A stretch of DNA of 22,979 nucleotides from Actinomycetota bacterium (GTDB lineage Bacteria; Actinomycetota; Acidimicrobiia; Acidimicrobiales; SZUA-35), in assembly GCA_027730885.1 (NCBI GenBank), contig JAQCHM010000007.1, positions 1-22,979 of the forward strand, written 5' to 3'. Below, piece after piece: positions 1 to 7,344 of this stretch (positions are counted from its first letter, which is position 1; every line of letters begins with the position of its first letter). The position numbers and the translations under genes are program-made. A model generated the notes under the pieces. The model saw only the letters and a program-made list of their open reading frames with translations, did not search any database and was not told the DNA's origin.

Positions 1-1
1 C

Positions 2-2176
2 CTCGTCGCCGCCGTCGTCATCGGGCGCCGCAGCGCGCTACCGCGCGGCCTCGTCTGGTCGGTCGCCGGCCTCGGAGCGGTGCTTTGCATCGGCGTGCCC
101 TACGGCATCGCGTCCAAGCTGATCAGCGTGCTGGGTCTGGCGTTGTTCCCGATCGCTGCGTGGGGCATGGCCCGGCTCGCCGATTGCCGCGAACCGGTGC
201 CGGCTCTTTGCGCCATAGCGGCAACGGTCTTCCTGTTCGACACCAACTTCACCATTTACGGTGGCAACATCGCGTCGACTCTGGCCGGTGAGTTCGCCTT
301 CTCGCTGAGCCTTTGCCTGTCATTGCTCGTGATCGGCTACGTGACCCGCGGCATGGACCTGGGCAAGTGGCGGGCGTCCTCGGCGGTGCTGATCTCCCTG
401 GTGGCGTTGTGCCACGTCATTCCGCTGTTCTTCATGGTGGCCAGCCTCGTGACGCTCACGGTGCTCGAGCGGAACGTCAATCGGCTCTGGATCTTTGCCG
501 TGGGCGTCCCGATGACCATGATCCCTCTGAGCCTCAGCGACGGCAACGGACCGGCCTTGGTGCTCGTGGGCCTGGCGTCGCTCGGCGTGGTCCTCGGCGC
601 GCTCGCTGTCGGATCGGGCGCGGTGCGGCGTCGGATGTCCTGGCTGCTGGCCGCGGGCCCGGTAGCTGCGTTCCTGAGCGCGTTCTGGCTCGTGCCGTTC
701 TATGCGAGGGAGCCCTATTTCAACGACATGGGTTGGGAGCGACGTAGCGACATCGCCGCTGCGCTGCTCACGACTCCCATGCGTTGGGCGCTGCCCGTGG
801 CGCTCATCGGAGCGGTACTGGCCATCGCCACTCGGGACCGCATCGGCATGCTGTTCGCCGTCGTCGCGCCGGTCGCAGCCTCCGGCGTTGCCAGCCTTCC
901 GGACGGAAAGCTCTGGAACGCCCGCCTGTTGCCGTTCTACTACCTCGCTGTCTACATGCTCGCGGCCGTGGGCATCGCGCTCGTTGCCCGCTTTTGCGGA
1001 GCGGCCTTGAGCGAGCAGTTGGATCGCCCCGACGCTCGACTCGTCTACGGAACCCCGGTACTCGCCCTCGCCATCTCCCTCGTCGGGATCAGCCTGCCAC
1101 TTCGGGTGCTGCCCGGCGGCTCGCTCCAGGACGACGGTACCTATCGTTGGCTCGGGATCGTGAGCAACAAGACCAGCTTGGTCAGCGGCTGGGCGAAGTG
1201 GAACTACTCGGGGTACGAGTCGAAGCCGTCGTTCCGCGAGTATCGCGAGGTTGTCTCCGCGATGGCCGTCGTCGGCGAGGATCGGGGCTGTGGCCGGGCC
1301 ATGTGGGAGTACCACGAGGAACTCGACCGCTACGGGACGCCGATGGCGCTCATGCTGCTGCCGTTCTTCACCGATGGCTGCATCGGATCGATGGAAGGCC
1401 TCTACTTCGAGTCGTCGGCCACCACGCCCTTTCATTTCCTCAATCAGAGCCTGTTGTCCGAAGCCCCTTCCCGAGCGCAGCGCGATCTTCCCTACAGGGC
1501 CTTCGACATCGATGCCGGCGTTGCCCAGCTCCAGCTGATGGGTGTGCGTTACTACATGGCACAGTCCGATCTGGCGATCGACGCTGCTTCGAACCACGCC
1601 GACCTCGTCGAGGTCGCTCGCTCGGAGCCGTGGGTGATCTACGAAGTCGACGCCTCCGAGATGGTTTCGGGGTTGCGGTTCGAGCCGGTCGTTGCGTCGG
1701 GTCCGGCCGAGGAGACGATGGGCGAACTCGCCAGCCGATTCGACGTCGGCTGGGTCAGTCAGGCGGTCGCGTCCTACAACAGCCCGCTGAGCTTCGCCGC
1801 CTTGCCCGCCGAGGACGGGCCCGCAGATTGGCTTCGAGTCGAGACGTTGCTCGCCACCGATGGTCGGTTGATCGAACAAGCCGAGGTGTCGAACATCGAG
1901 CAGGGTCCGGCCAGCATCAGGTTCACGGTCGACGAACCGGGTCGCCCCGTGCTGGTGAAGACCTCGTTCTTCCCGAACTGGGAGGCCTCGGGCGCTGATG
2001 GCCCGTGGCGAGCGGGTCCGAACCTCATGGTCGTGGTGCCCACGTCCAACGAAGTCAAGCTCTCCTACGGCTGGACGACGGTCGATGTCGCGGCGTACGT
2101 GCTCTCGCTCGCGGCGGTCGGTGCCCTCGTGGTGCTGGCTCGCCGCCCACACCGCAGGGCCGACCCGACGCCGTGA
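2..2176 (+). CDS. Polytopic membrane protein, 6-pyruvoyl-tetrahydropterin synthase-related (GT-C-like), 5' end cut by window
   Basis: The frame is open from the first bases of the window, so the gene is 5'-truncated and an internal ATG at position 80 is not a credible start. About 724 residues are visible. The first half is a series of hydrophobic segments. A segment reading NIASTLAGEFAFSLS and, later, LWNARLLPFYYLAVYMLA resemble the actinobacterial membrane proteins annotated as 6-pyruvoyl-tetrahydropterin synthase-related. The middle and C-terminal part (after about position 1100) is soluble and probably extracytoplasmic, and a last membrane segment lies near position 2085-2145 followed by a basic tail. 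This architecture resembles GT-C membrane glycosyltransferases, but no catalytic residue was identified. The stop overlaps the GTG start of the next glycosyltransferase gene (GTGA), suggesting translational coupling and a shared role in envelope glycan synthesis. The substrate is unknown. Confidence 0.6.
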   Translation, partial: LVAAVVIGRRSALPRGLVWSVAGLGAVLCIGVPYGIASKLISVLGLALFPIAAWGMARLADCREPVPALCAIAATVFLFDTNFTIYGGNIASTLAGEFAFSLSLCLSLLVIGYVTRGMDLGKWRASSAVLISLVALCHVIPLFFMVASLVTLTVLERNVNRLWIFAVGVPMTMIPLSLSDGNGPALVLVGLASLGVVLGALAVGSGAVRRRMSWLLAAGPVAAFLSAFWLVPFYAREPYFNDMGWERRSDIAAALLTTPMRWALPVALIGAVLAIATRDRIGMLFAVVAPVAASGVASLPDGKLWNARLLPFYYLAVYMLAAVGIALVARFCGAALSEQLDRPDARLVYGTPVLALAISLVGISLPLRVLPGGSLQDDGTYRWLGIVSNKTSLVSGWAKWNYSGYESKPSFREYREVVSAMAVVGEDRGCGRAMWEYHEELDRYGTPMALMLLPFFTDGCIGSMEGLYFESSATTPFHFLNQSLLSEAPSRAQRDLPYRAFDIDAGVAQLQLMGVRYYMAQSDLAIDAASNHADLVEVARSEPWVIYEVDASEMVSGLRFEPVVASGPAEETMGELASRFDVGWVSQAVASYNSPLSFAALPAEDGPADWLRVETLLATDGRLIEQAEVSNIEQGPASIRFTVDEPGRPVLVKTSFFPNWEASGADGPWRAGPNLMVVVPTSNEVKLSYGWTTVDVAAYVLSLAAVGALVVLARRPHRRADPTP

Positions 2177-3357
2177 GATCGAGGTTGCGTGTCTTCGCCC
2201 TGGTCGGACTCTTCGTCACGGGCATCGACGTCGGCCTTGTGTTGCTCCTGGCCCGGTCCTGGTCGCTCGTCTGGGCCGACACGGCGGCTCTGGCGGCCGC
2301 GGCCCTTGCGTCCTACCTGCTGAACAGGTACCTCACCTTCGGTGCAAACCCGTCGGCCCGCTGGGTCAGCAGTCCGGTGACGTTCGCCTGCCTCGCCGTG
2401 TCGGCCGGCCTGCTCGACGTCGTCGTTCTCCTGCTGCTCGACCGTCTGGGGGCGGCCCTGGTCGTCGCCAAAGCCCTGGCCATCCTGTCTGCGGCCACCG
2501 TGCGCTGGGTCGGCTATCGCTGGGTGCTGTTCGCCACCGTCCGGCGCGAGCTGGCCGAGCGGACCCCGAGGGTGGCGCTGGCCTCGCCGCTGCGCCTCAC
2601 GGTGGTGATTCCCGCGTTCAACGAGTCCGAGAACATTGGCAACATGGTTGAAGTCCTGGCGGGAGCGCTGGGGGCCCAGATGCCTCGTTCGGAGTTCGAG
2701 ATCCTGGTCGCGGACGACGGGTCGGTCGACGACACCGCCGGCCGAGCGGAGGCTGCCGGCGCCAGGGTGCTGGTCCTCGGCCGCAATCGGGGCAAAGGGG
2801 CCGCGGTCCGGGCCGGCGTGATCGACGCCCGCGGACGATCGGTGGTCTTCACCGACGCCGACCTCGCGTACTCGCCCGAGGCAGTCCTCCGGGTCCTGGC
2901 CGAGATCGAGGATGGCTGGGACTTCGTCGTCGGCAGCCGCCGGCACGAGGAGACGACGACTCTGGTCAGGGCCAGGCGTGTCCGTGAGATCGGTAGCCGC
3001 GCCATCAACTGGCTCACGCACCTGGTTCTCCTCTCGCGTTTCCGGGACACGCAATGCGGACTGAAGGGCTTTCGTCAGGACATCGGTCGCGTGGTGTTCG
3101 AGAGGACCGTCATCGACGGCTTCGCCTTCGACATCGAGCTCTTCCTCATCGCCGAGCAGGACCAGCTCTCGGTCCGAGAGATTTCGGTTTCGGTAGCGAA
3201 CCGAGCCGGATCGTCAGTCAAAGTGGCGCGCGACACGGTGCAGTTGGCGAGAGATCTGTTACGGATTCGGCGCCGGGCCGGAGCCGGAGGATACCGACCC
3301 ACCTACCACCAAGAGCTCATCCTCGAGGGCTCCATCGCCGACGATAGACAGAGTTGA
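2173..3357 (+). CDS. GtrA-like membrane domain fused to family 2 glycosyltransferase (polyprenyl-phosphate sugar transferase type)
   Basis: A protein of 394 residues starting at GTG 2173, which overlaps the upstream stop. A longer frame exists upstream but it lies inside the preceding gene and has no family-like sequence. Residues 1 to about 120 form four hydrophobic segments with the GtrA-type signature SYLLNRYLTF (N51, R52). Residues from about 142 form a GT2 domain: VVIPAFNESENI, DDGS at 181, DAD at 228-230 (metal/nucleotide binding), VVGSRR and the acceptor-loop motif QCGLKGF. The GT2 part is most like dolichyl/polyprenyl-phosphate glucosyl- or mannosyltransferases. A likely role is charging a polyprenyl phosphate with a sugar and presenting it across the membrane through the GtrA part. 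In most fusions I know the GT2 domain comes first, whereas here it is second. The sugar is not determined by sequence; the mannose genes downstream make mannose plausible. Confidence 0.85.
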   Translation: MRSRLRVFALVGLFVTGIDVGLVLLLARSWSLVWADTAALAAAALASYLLNRYLTFGANPSARWVSSPVTFACLAVSAGLLDVVVLLLLDRLGAALVVAKALAILSAATVRWVGYRWVLFATVRRELAERTPRVALASPLRLTVVIPAFNESENIGNMVEVLAGALGAQMPRSEFEILVADDGSVDDTAGRAEAAGARVLVLGRNRGKGAAVRAGVIDARGRSVVFTDADLAYSPEAVLRVLAEIEDGWDFVVGSRRHEETTTLVRARRVREIGSRAINWLTHLVLLSRFRDTQCGLKGFRQDIGRVVFERTVIDGFAFDIELFLIAEQDQLSVREISVSVANRAGSSVKVARDTVQLARDLLRIRRRAGAGGYRPTYHQELILEGSIADDRQS

Positions 3358-3393
3358 CCGGATAGTGAGTCGATGGTGAAAGGGAGCGCTGCT

Positions 3394-4767
3394 GTGAAGG
3401 ACCTCGACGTCATCGTCAAGGCATACGACATCCGAGGTACCTATCCGGATCAGATCGACGCGGCGACGTGTCGGGCGCTCGGCGTCGGATTCGGAGCCTT
3501 CGTGCGACGCGTCGAAGCCGACACGACCGAGATCGCGATCGCTCGGGACATGCGACCGTCCGGTCCGGAGTTGGTCGACGCGTTCGCCCAGGGCGCGCAA
3601 TCGCAGGGGCTCGACGTCGTCGACCTCGGTCTGGCGAGCACCGACCTCATCTACTTCGCGTCGGGTTCCCGCCGACAGCCCGGAGTCATGTTCACCGCTT
3701 CGCACAATCCGGCTGGATACAACGGCATCAAGATGTGCCTCTCGGGGGCGGTCCCCATCGGTGAGGATTCGGGCCTGGCCGAGATCAAGGACGTTGCCCT
3801 CCGATTCGGCAACGACCCGGCGTCGGTACCTGCGGTTGCCCAGCCAGGCCGCCGGTCGAGCGCCGACCTGCTCGCGGCGTTCGCCGGCCACGTCCGCTCG
3901 TTCATCGACACTGATGGCTTGCGCCGGTTGAAGGTGGTGGCCGATACCGCGAACGGCATGGGTGGATTGGTTGTGCCTGCGGCCTTCGAAGGGTTGCCCT
4001 TCGACCTCGAGATCCTGTTCGGAGAACTCGACGGGACCTTCCCCAATCACCCTGCCGACCCCATCCAGATCGAGAATCTGGCCTCGCTTCGCGCCCGCGT
4101 ACTGGAAACGGGCGCCGACATCGGCCTCGCCTTCGACGGCGACGCTGACCGGGTGTTCCTCGTCGACGAGAGGGCCGAGCCGGTCTCGGGTTCGCTCACC
4201 ACGGCGCTGCTTGCCAAGGCGATCCTGAAGGACAACCCGGGGGCCGCGGTCATCCACAACCTCATCTGTTCCAAGGTGGTGCCCGAGGTCGTGCGAGAAG
4301 GCGGTGGCAGAGTGATCCGTTCGCGCGTCGGTCACTCGTTCATCAAGGCGATCATGGCCGAGGAGGACGCTGTCTTCGGCGGTGAACACTCGGCTCACTA
4401 TTACTTCCGAGACAATTATCGGGCTGACTCGGGACTCATCGCCTCGATGATGGTGCTCGAACAGCTCAGCCGATCCGGAGGCACCCTGTCCGCGCTGCTC
4501 GAGCCGCTGAAACGTTACGAGGCGTCGGGTGAGATCAACACGAAGGTCAAGGACGCCCACGAAGTCATCGAGCATGTTGCCCGTCACTACGCTCACGTCG
4601 ACAGTGACCGTCTTGACGGCCTCACTGTCGACGCGGGTTCGTGGTGGTTCAACCTCAGGCCGTCCAATACCGAGCCACTGTTGCGTCTCAACCTCGAGGC
4701 GCCGGACCAGGCCGAGGTGCAGGTTCGGGTGGCCGAAGTCCAGGCTGTCATGGCCGAGGTCGGCTGA
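3394..4767 (+). CDS. manB: Phosphomannomutase/phosphoglucomutase
   Basis: An alpha-D-phosphohexomutase of 457 residues that interconverts mannose-6-P and mannose-1-P, the step before GDP-mannose. The active-site phosphoserine loop TASHNP has Ser103, the metal loop DGDADR is at 248-253, the sugar-specificity loop GEHS at 330-333, and the phosphate-binding loop RPSNTEP starts at 422. All four domains are present and the length is typical. I chose GTG 3394 because GAAAGGGAG (3378-3386) lies 7 bases upstream and the product then begins like family members (VKDLDVIVKAYDIRG). ATG 3373 would add seven residues and has no ribosome binding site. It is followed 9 bases later by manA, so the two probably share a transcript. 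Some family members also use glucose phosphates, which the sequence does not settle. Confidence 0.92.
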   Translation: MKDLDVIVKAYDIRGTYPDQIDAATCRALGVGFGAFVRRVEADTTEIAIARDMRPSGPELVDAFAQGAQSQGLDVVDLGLASTDLIYFASGSRRQPGVMFTASHNPAGYNGIKMCLSGAVPIGEDSGLAEIKDVALRFGNDPASVPAVAQPGRRSSADLLAAFAGHVRSFIDTDGLRRLKVVADTANGMGGLVVPAAFEGLPFDLEILFGELDGTFPNHPADPIQIENLASLRARVLETGADIGLAFDGDADRVFLVDERAEPVSGSLTTALLAKAILKDNPGAAVIHNLICSKVVPEVVREGGGRVIRSRVGHSFIKAIMAEEDAVFGGEHSAHYYFRDNYRADSGLIASMMVLEQLSRSGGTLSALLEPLKRYEASGEINTKVKDAHEVIEHVARHYAHVDSDRLDGLTVDAGSWWFNLRPSNTEPLLRLNLEAPDQAEVQVRVAEVQAVMAEVG

Positions 4768-4776
4768 GCGTCGGTC

Positions 4777-5961
4777 ATGGCTTGGAGGCTCGAGTGCACC
4801 GTGCAGCGGTACTCATGGGGCGACCCATCGGCGATTCCCGCGATGCTCGGCGTGCCCGGCGACGGGGGACCGCAGGCTGAGTTGTGGATGGGGGCGCATC
4901 CGTCGGCCCCGAGCCTCGTCGAGGGCCAACCGCTCGATGAACGCATCGCGGCCGACTGCGGGGCCGCTCTGGGTTGTTCGGTCGACGAGCGCTTCGGCCA
5001 GCTGCCGCTGTTGCTGAAGGTGTTGGCCGCAGCCGGGCCGCTCTCGATCCAGGTGCATCCCTCGCTCGCGCAGGCTCGCGCGGGTTTCGCCCGCGAGGAG
5101 TCGCTCGGCATTGGGCGGGGCGCGGCCGATCGGACCTACAAGGATCCGAACCACAAGCCTGAACTCGTCTGTGCCCTGACCGACTTCGAAGCCCTCTGCG
5201 GGTTCCGCCCGGTAGCCGAAACGCTCCGCCTGCTCGATCGTCTCGGGTGCCACGCACTCGAGCCGCTTCGCCTTCGGTTGTCGACGTCGGTGAGCGACGA
5301 GGACGCGCTCCGGTCGGGCATCCGTTGGCTGTTGGGTCTGGGCCGGCCCGATGTCGAGACGTTGGTGCCCGACGTCGTCGGTGCCTTGAGCCGGGCGACA
5401 GCCGAATACGGCAGAGAGTTCGTGGCCGAGTTCGCGGCGTATCGCGACATCGCTCGATCTTTCCCGGGAGACATCGGTGTCGTCGTGGCGCTGCTGCTCA
5501 ACCACATCGTGCTCCAACCGGGGCAGGCCATCTTCTTCGGTCCAGGCATCGTGCACGCCTACCTCCGTGGCGTTGGCATCGAGGTGATGGCCAACAGCGA
5601 CAACGTGGTGCGAGGGGGCCTTACCGCGAAGCACATCGACGTGGCCGAACTTCTCGACATCATCGACACCCGACCGTCGGCGCCGATGGTGCAGACCGCT
5701 CGATCGGAGGCCCATTGTTTCGATGCCCCGGTCCCGGAGTTCGCGCTCACCCGCATCGGGTTCGACGCCGACCGATCCTTTCCGGTGGTCGGACCTGCTA
5801 TTATGCTCGTGACCTCGGGCATGGCGGAACTCGAGCAGTTAGGTGCCATCGGGCAGGGCGAAGCCGTCTTCGTCCCGGCATCGGACGGATCACTCATGCT
5901 CGCCGTCGAACGGGGTGCGCTGGTCTGGGTGGCTACCCCCGGTCCCGCTGCGGTGGGATAG
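4777..5961 (+). CDS. manA: Mannose-6-phosphate isomerase, class I
   Basis: A zinc-dependent cupin isomerase of 394 residues converting fructose-6-P to mannose-6-P. The expected zinc ligands are visible: QVHP gives Gln92 and His94, the segment NHKPE gives Glu129, and GIVHAYLRG gives His260. The opening MAWRLECTVQRYSWGDPSAI and the FEALCGFRP segment are also family-typical, and the length matches the type I family. It starts 9 bases after manB. No strong Shine-Dalgarno sequence precedes ATG 4777, so it may depend on coupling to manB. Its stop TAG is also the first three bases of a putative -10 element for the next gene. Confidence 0.93.
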   Translation: MAWRLECTVQRYSWGDPSAIPAMLGVPGDGGPQAELWMGAHPSAPSLVEGQPLDERIAADCGAALGCSVDERFGQLPLLLKVLAAAGPLSIQVHPSLAQARAGFAREESLGIGRGAADRTYKDPNHKPELVCALTDFEALCGFRPVAETLRLLDRLGCHALEPLRLRLSTSVSDEDALRSGIRWLLGLGRPDVETLVPDVVGALSRATAEYGREFVAEFAAYRDIARSFPGDIGVVVALLLNHIVLQPGQAIFFGPGIVHAYLRGVGIEVMANSDNVVRGGLTAKHIDVAELLDIIDTRPSAPMVQTARSEAHCFDAPVPEFALTRIGFDADRSFPVVGPAIMLVTSGMAELEQLGAIGQGEAVFVPASDGSLMLAVERGALVWVATPGPAAVG

Positions 5962-5964
5962 CCT
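5959..5964 (+). promoter_or_regulatory. Putative leaderless -10 element for the Trm112-like gene
   Basis: TAGCCT fits the actinobacterial -10 consensus TANNNT and is separated by exactly six bases (GAGCCG) from ATG 5971, so the transcript would begin at or next to the A of ATG. It overlaps the manA stop codon. No clear -35 was seen. The call rests on spacing and on similar arrangements elsewhere in the window. Confidence 0.45.
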
Positions 5965-5970
5965 GAGCCG

Positions 5971-6207
5971 ATGGCGCTCGATCCTCTCCTGCTCGACATC
6001 CTTGCTTGCCCCGAGGACAAGGGACCGCTCTACTACTTCGAAGACGAGGCCAGCCTCTTCAATCCTCGGCTCGCCCGCCGGTATCGCATCGACAAGGGCA
6101 TTCCGGTGATGCTCATCGACGAAGCCGAGGCCCTCGATACCGATGAGACGCAACGCCTGAACAACCGGATCGAGTCCGACGGCATCCGACCGACGTTCGC
6201 CGGCTGA
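5971..6207 (+). CDS. Trm112-like small protein (UPF0434/DUF343 family)
   Basis: A protein of 78 residues. The N-terminal LLLDILACPEDKGPLYYF (Cys13) is the signature of the bacterial Trm112p-like family. The central part (FNPRLARRYRIDKGIPVML) matches the family's second conserved block (R.Y.I..GIPVML). The bacterial proteins have only one of the zinc-site cysteines, as here. Eukaryotic and archaeal Trm112 is an activating partner of methyltransferases. The role of the bacterial homologues is unclear. Its place between manA and the SIS isomerase suggests co-expression with mannose metabolism, although it may also have its own leaderless promoter overlapping the manA stop. Confidence 0.85.
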   Translation: MALDPLLLDILACPEDKGPLYYFEDEASLFNPRLARRYRIDKGIPVMLIDEAEALDTDETQRLNNRIESDGIRPTFAG

Positions 6208-6220
6208 ATCGACCCATCGC

Positions 6221-7255
6221 ATGAGCGCTCCACAAGCCATCGACAGCCTGTCCATCCGGGAGACCATCCTTGGTCTGCCCGAGCAGATCGAGGCGTCGAT
6301 GGCCTCGATCTCGACCATCGACGGACTGCCGTTGCCTTCACGTGTCGACAACGTTCTCCTGCTGGGGATGGGCGACAGCGGTTTCGGCGGTGATGTCGCG
6401 GCTGCGAGCGCCCGATCCTTCTCACCGGTTCCCATCGTGGTCTACAACGGTTATCTCCCGCCCTCGTGGGTGGGGCCCAACACCTTGGTCATCGCGCTCA
6501 GCAACTCGGGTGCCACAGAGGAAACGCTCGATTCGCTCGAAGCCGCCATCGAGGCCGGTGCATTCCTGCTCGCGGTCACCGGTGGCGGCGAGCTCGAAGC
6601 GCTGGCCCTGCGCTCGCGCGGTGCGGTGGTTCATGTGGAGAGCGATGCGCCGATGCCCCGGACGATCCTGGGGCTACTTGCCATACCGCCGATGTTGGCG
6701 CTCGAACAGATCGGGCTCTTCCCCGGGGCCCGGGCCTGGCTCAGCGAGGCCGTCGGTGTGCTGAAGCGTCGTCGGGACGAACTGACCGGCGTGAACAGCC
6801 CGGCGGCCGCTATCGCCGAGCGGATCGGGCACACCGTTCCCGTCATCTACGGCGGAGGAGCGATCGGTACCACTGCGGCCAAGCGGTGGAAGGTCGCCTA
6901 CAACCACAACGCGAAGGCGCCCGCCTTCTGGGCGCCGATGCCCGAGCTTTGCCACAACGAGCTCGTCGGGTGGGGTGGCAACCCGGCCGGCACCTCGGAG
7001 CTCTTCACCCAGATCCAGCTACGCCACGACGCGGAACACCCCCAGACGTCGTTCCGGTTCGAGTTCGTGCGGTCGGCCACCGTCGAGGCGATGCATGATG
7101 TCATCGAGGTGGCTGCACAGGGCGAAGGCCCGGTAGCGCAGTTGCTCGACCTGATCTTTATGGGCGATCTCGTCTCCCTCGAGTCAGCGGCTGCCCGCGG
7201 CGTCGACCCCGGCCCCCTCCCCGAGGTCGAAGCGCTCAAGCACTGGGTCAAGTAA
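6221..7255 (+). CDS. SIS-domain phosphoglucose/phosphomannose isomerase family protein
   Basis: A protein of 344 residues with two SIS domains. The N-terminal loop reads GMGDSGFGGD, where the family usually has GMGGSGIGGD. ALSNSGATEETL is the sugar-phosphate-binding serine loop. The C-terminal half carries MPELCHNELVGW, matching the MPE..HNE.VGW motif of bifunctional PGI/PMI enzymes and including the catalytic-type glutamate, followed by LRHDAEHPQ. It corresponds in position and family to the mycobacterial gene between manB and manA (Rv3256c). Some actinobacterial members may be non-catalytic, so the enzymatic call is less firm than the family call. There is no convincing ribosome binding site before ATG 6221. 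The 3' end lies in a 16-base tandem repeat that includes the stop codon. Confidence 0.85.
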   Translation: MSAPQAIDSLSIRETILGLPEQIEASMASISTIDGLPLPSRVDNVLLLGMGDSGFGGDVAAASARSFSPVPIVVYNGYLPPSWVGPNTLVIALSNSGATEETLDSLEAAIEAGAFLLAVTGGGELEALALRSRGAVVHVESDAPMPRTILGLLAIPPMLALEQIGLFPGARAWLSEAVGVLKRRRDELTGVNSPAAAIAERIGHTVPVIYGGGAIGTTAAKRWKVAYNHNAKAPAFWAPMPELCHNELVGWGGNPAGTSELFTQIQLRHDAEHPQTSFRFEFVRSATVEAMHDVIEVAAQGEGPVAQLLDLIFMGDLVSLESAAARGVDPGPLPEVEALKHWVK

Positions 7256-7284
7256 GCACTGGGTGAAGTAAGCACTGGGTAAGT
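7238..7284 (+). repeat. Three tandem copies of a 16-base unit spanning the SIS gene stop codon
   Basis: Copies are AAGCACTGGGTCAAGT (7238-7253), AAGCACTGGGTGAAGT (7254-7269) and a third copy shortened by one base, AAGCACTGGGTAAGT (7270-7284). The stop TAA (7253-7255) falls across the first junction, so copies 2 and 3 are untranslated duplicates of the last codons. Confidence 0.9.
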
Positions 7285-7289
7285 GGCGA

Positions 7290-7295
7290 TAGCGT
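7290..7295 (+). promoter_or_regulatory. Putative -10 element for ahcY
   Basis: TAGCGT fits TANNNT. Initiation six to seven bases downstream would give a leader of about 43 bases beginning just before the hairpin at 7304-7325 and containing the ribosome binding site. No -35 was recognised. Confidence 0.35.
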
Positions 7296-7303
7296 TCGGC
7301 AGG

Positions 7304-7325
7304 ACGCGCGTGAACTTTCGCGCGT
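7304..7325 (+). promoter_or_regulatory. Perfect hairpin in the ahcY leader, next to the ribosome binding site
   Basis: ACGCGCG (7304-7310) pairs perfectly with CGCGCGT (7319-7325) around the loop TGAACTTT. Directly after it comes ACTTACC (7326-7332) and then AGGAG (7333-7337), the ahcY Shine-Dalgarno. ACTTACC is also the exact complement of GGTAAGT at 7278-7284 in the third tandem-repeat copy, so a read-through transcript could form a second, coaxial helix. It does not resemble the known SAH riboswitch as I remember its consensus. A simple 5' stabilising hairpin is the main alternative. Confidence 0.5.
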
Positions 7326-7344
7326 ACTTACCAGGAGTTCCTTC

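Noticed and set aside
320..2152. 610-residue minus-strand frame opposite the membrane protein gene
   Set aside because: The composition is Arg/His/Glu-rich and low in pattern, typical of an antisense shadow. The plus-strand frame has clear membrane segments.
7256..7344. SAH or SAM riboswitch before ahcY
   Set aside because: Hairpins exist but I could not match the conserved cores of the known classes. It is kept only as an unclassified structured leader.
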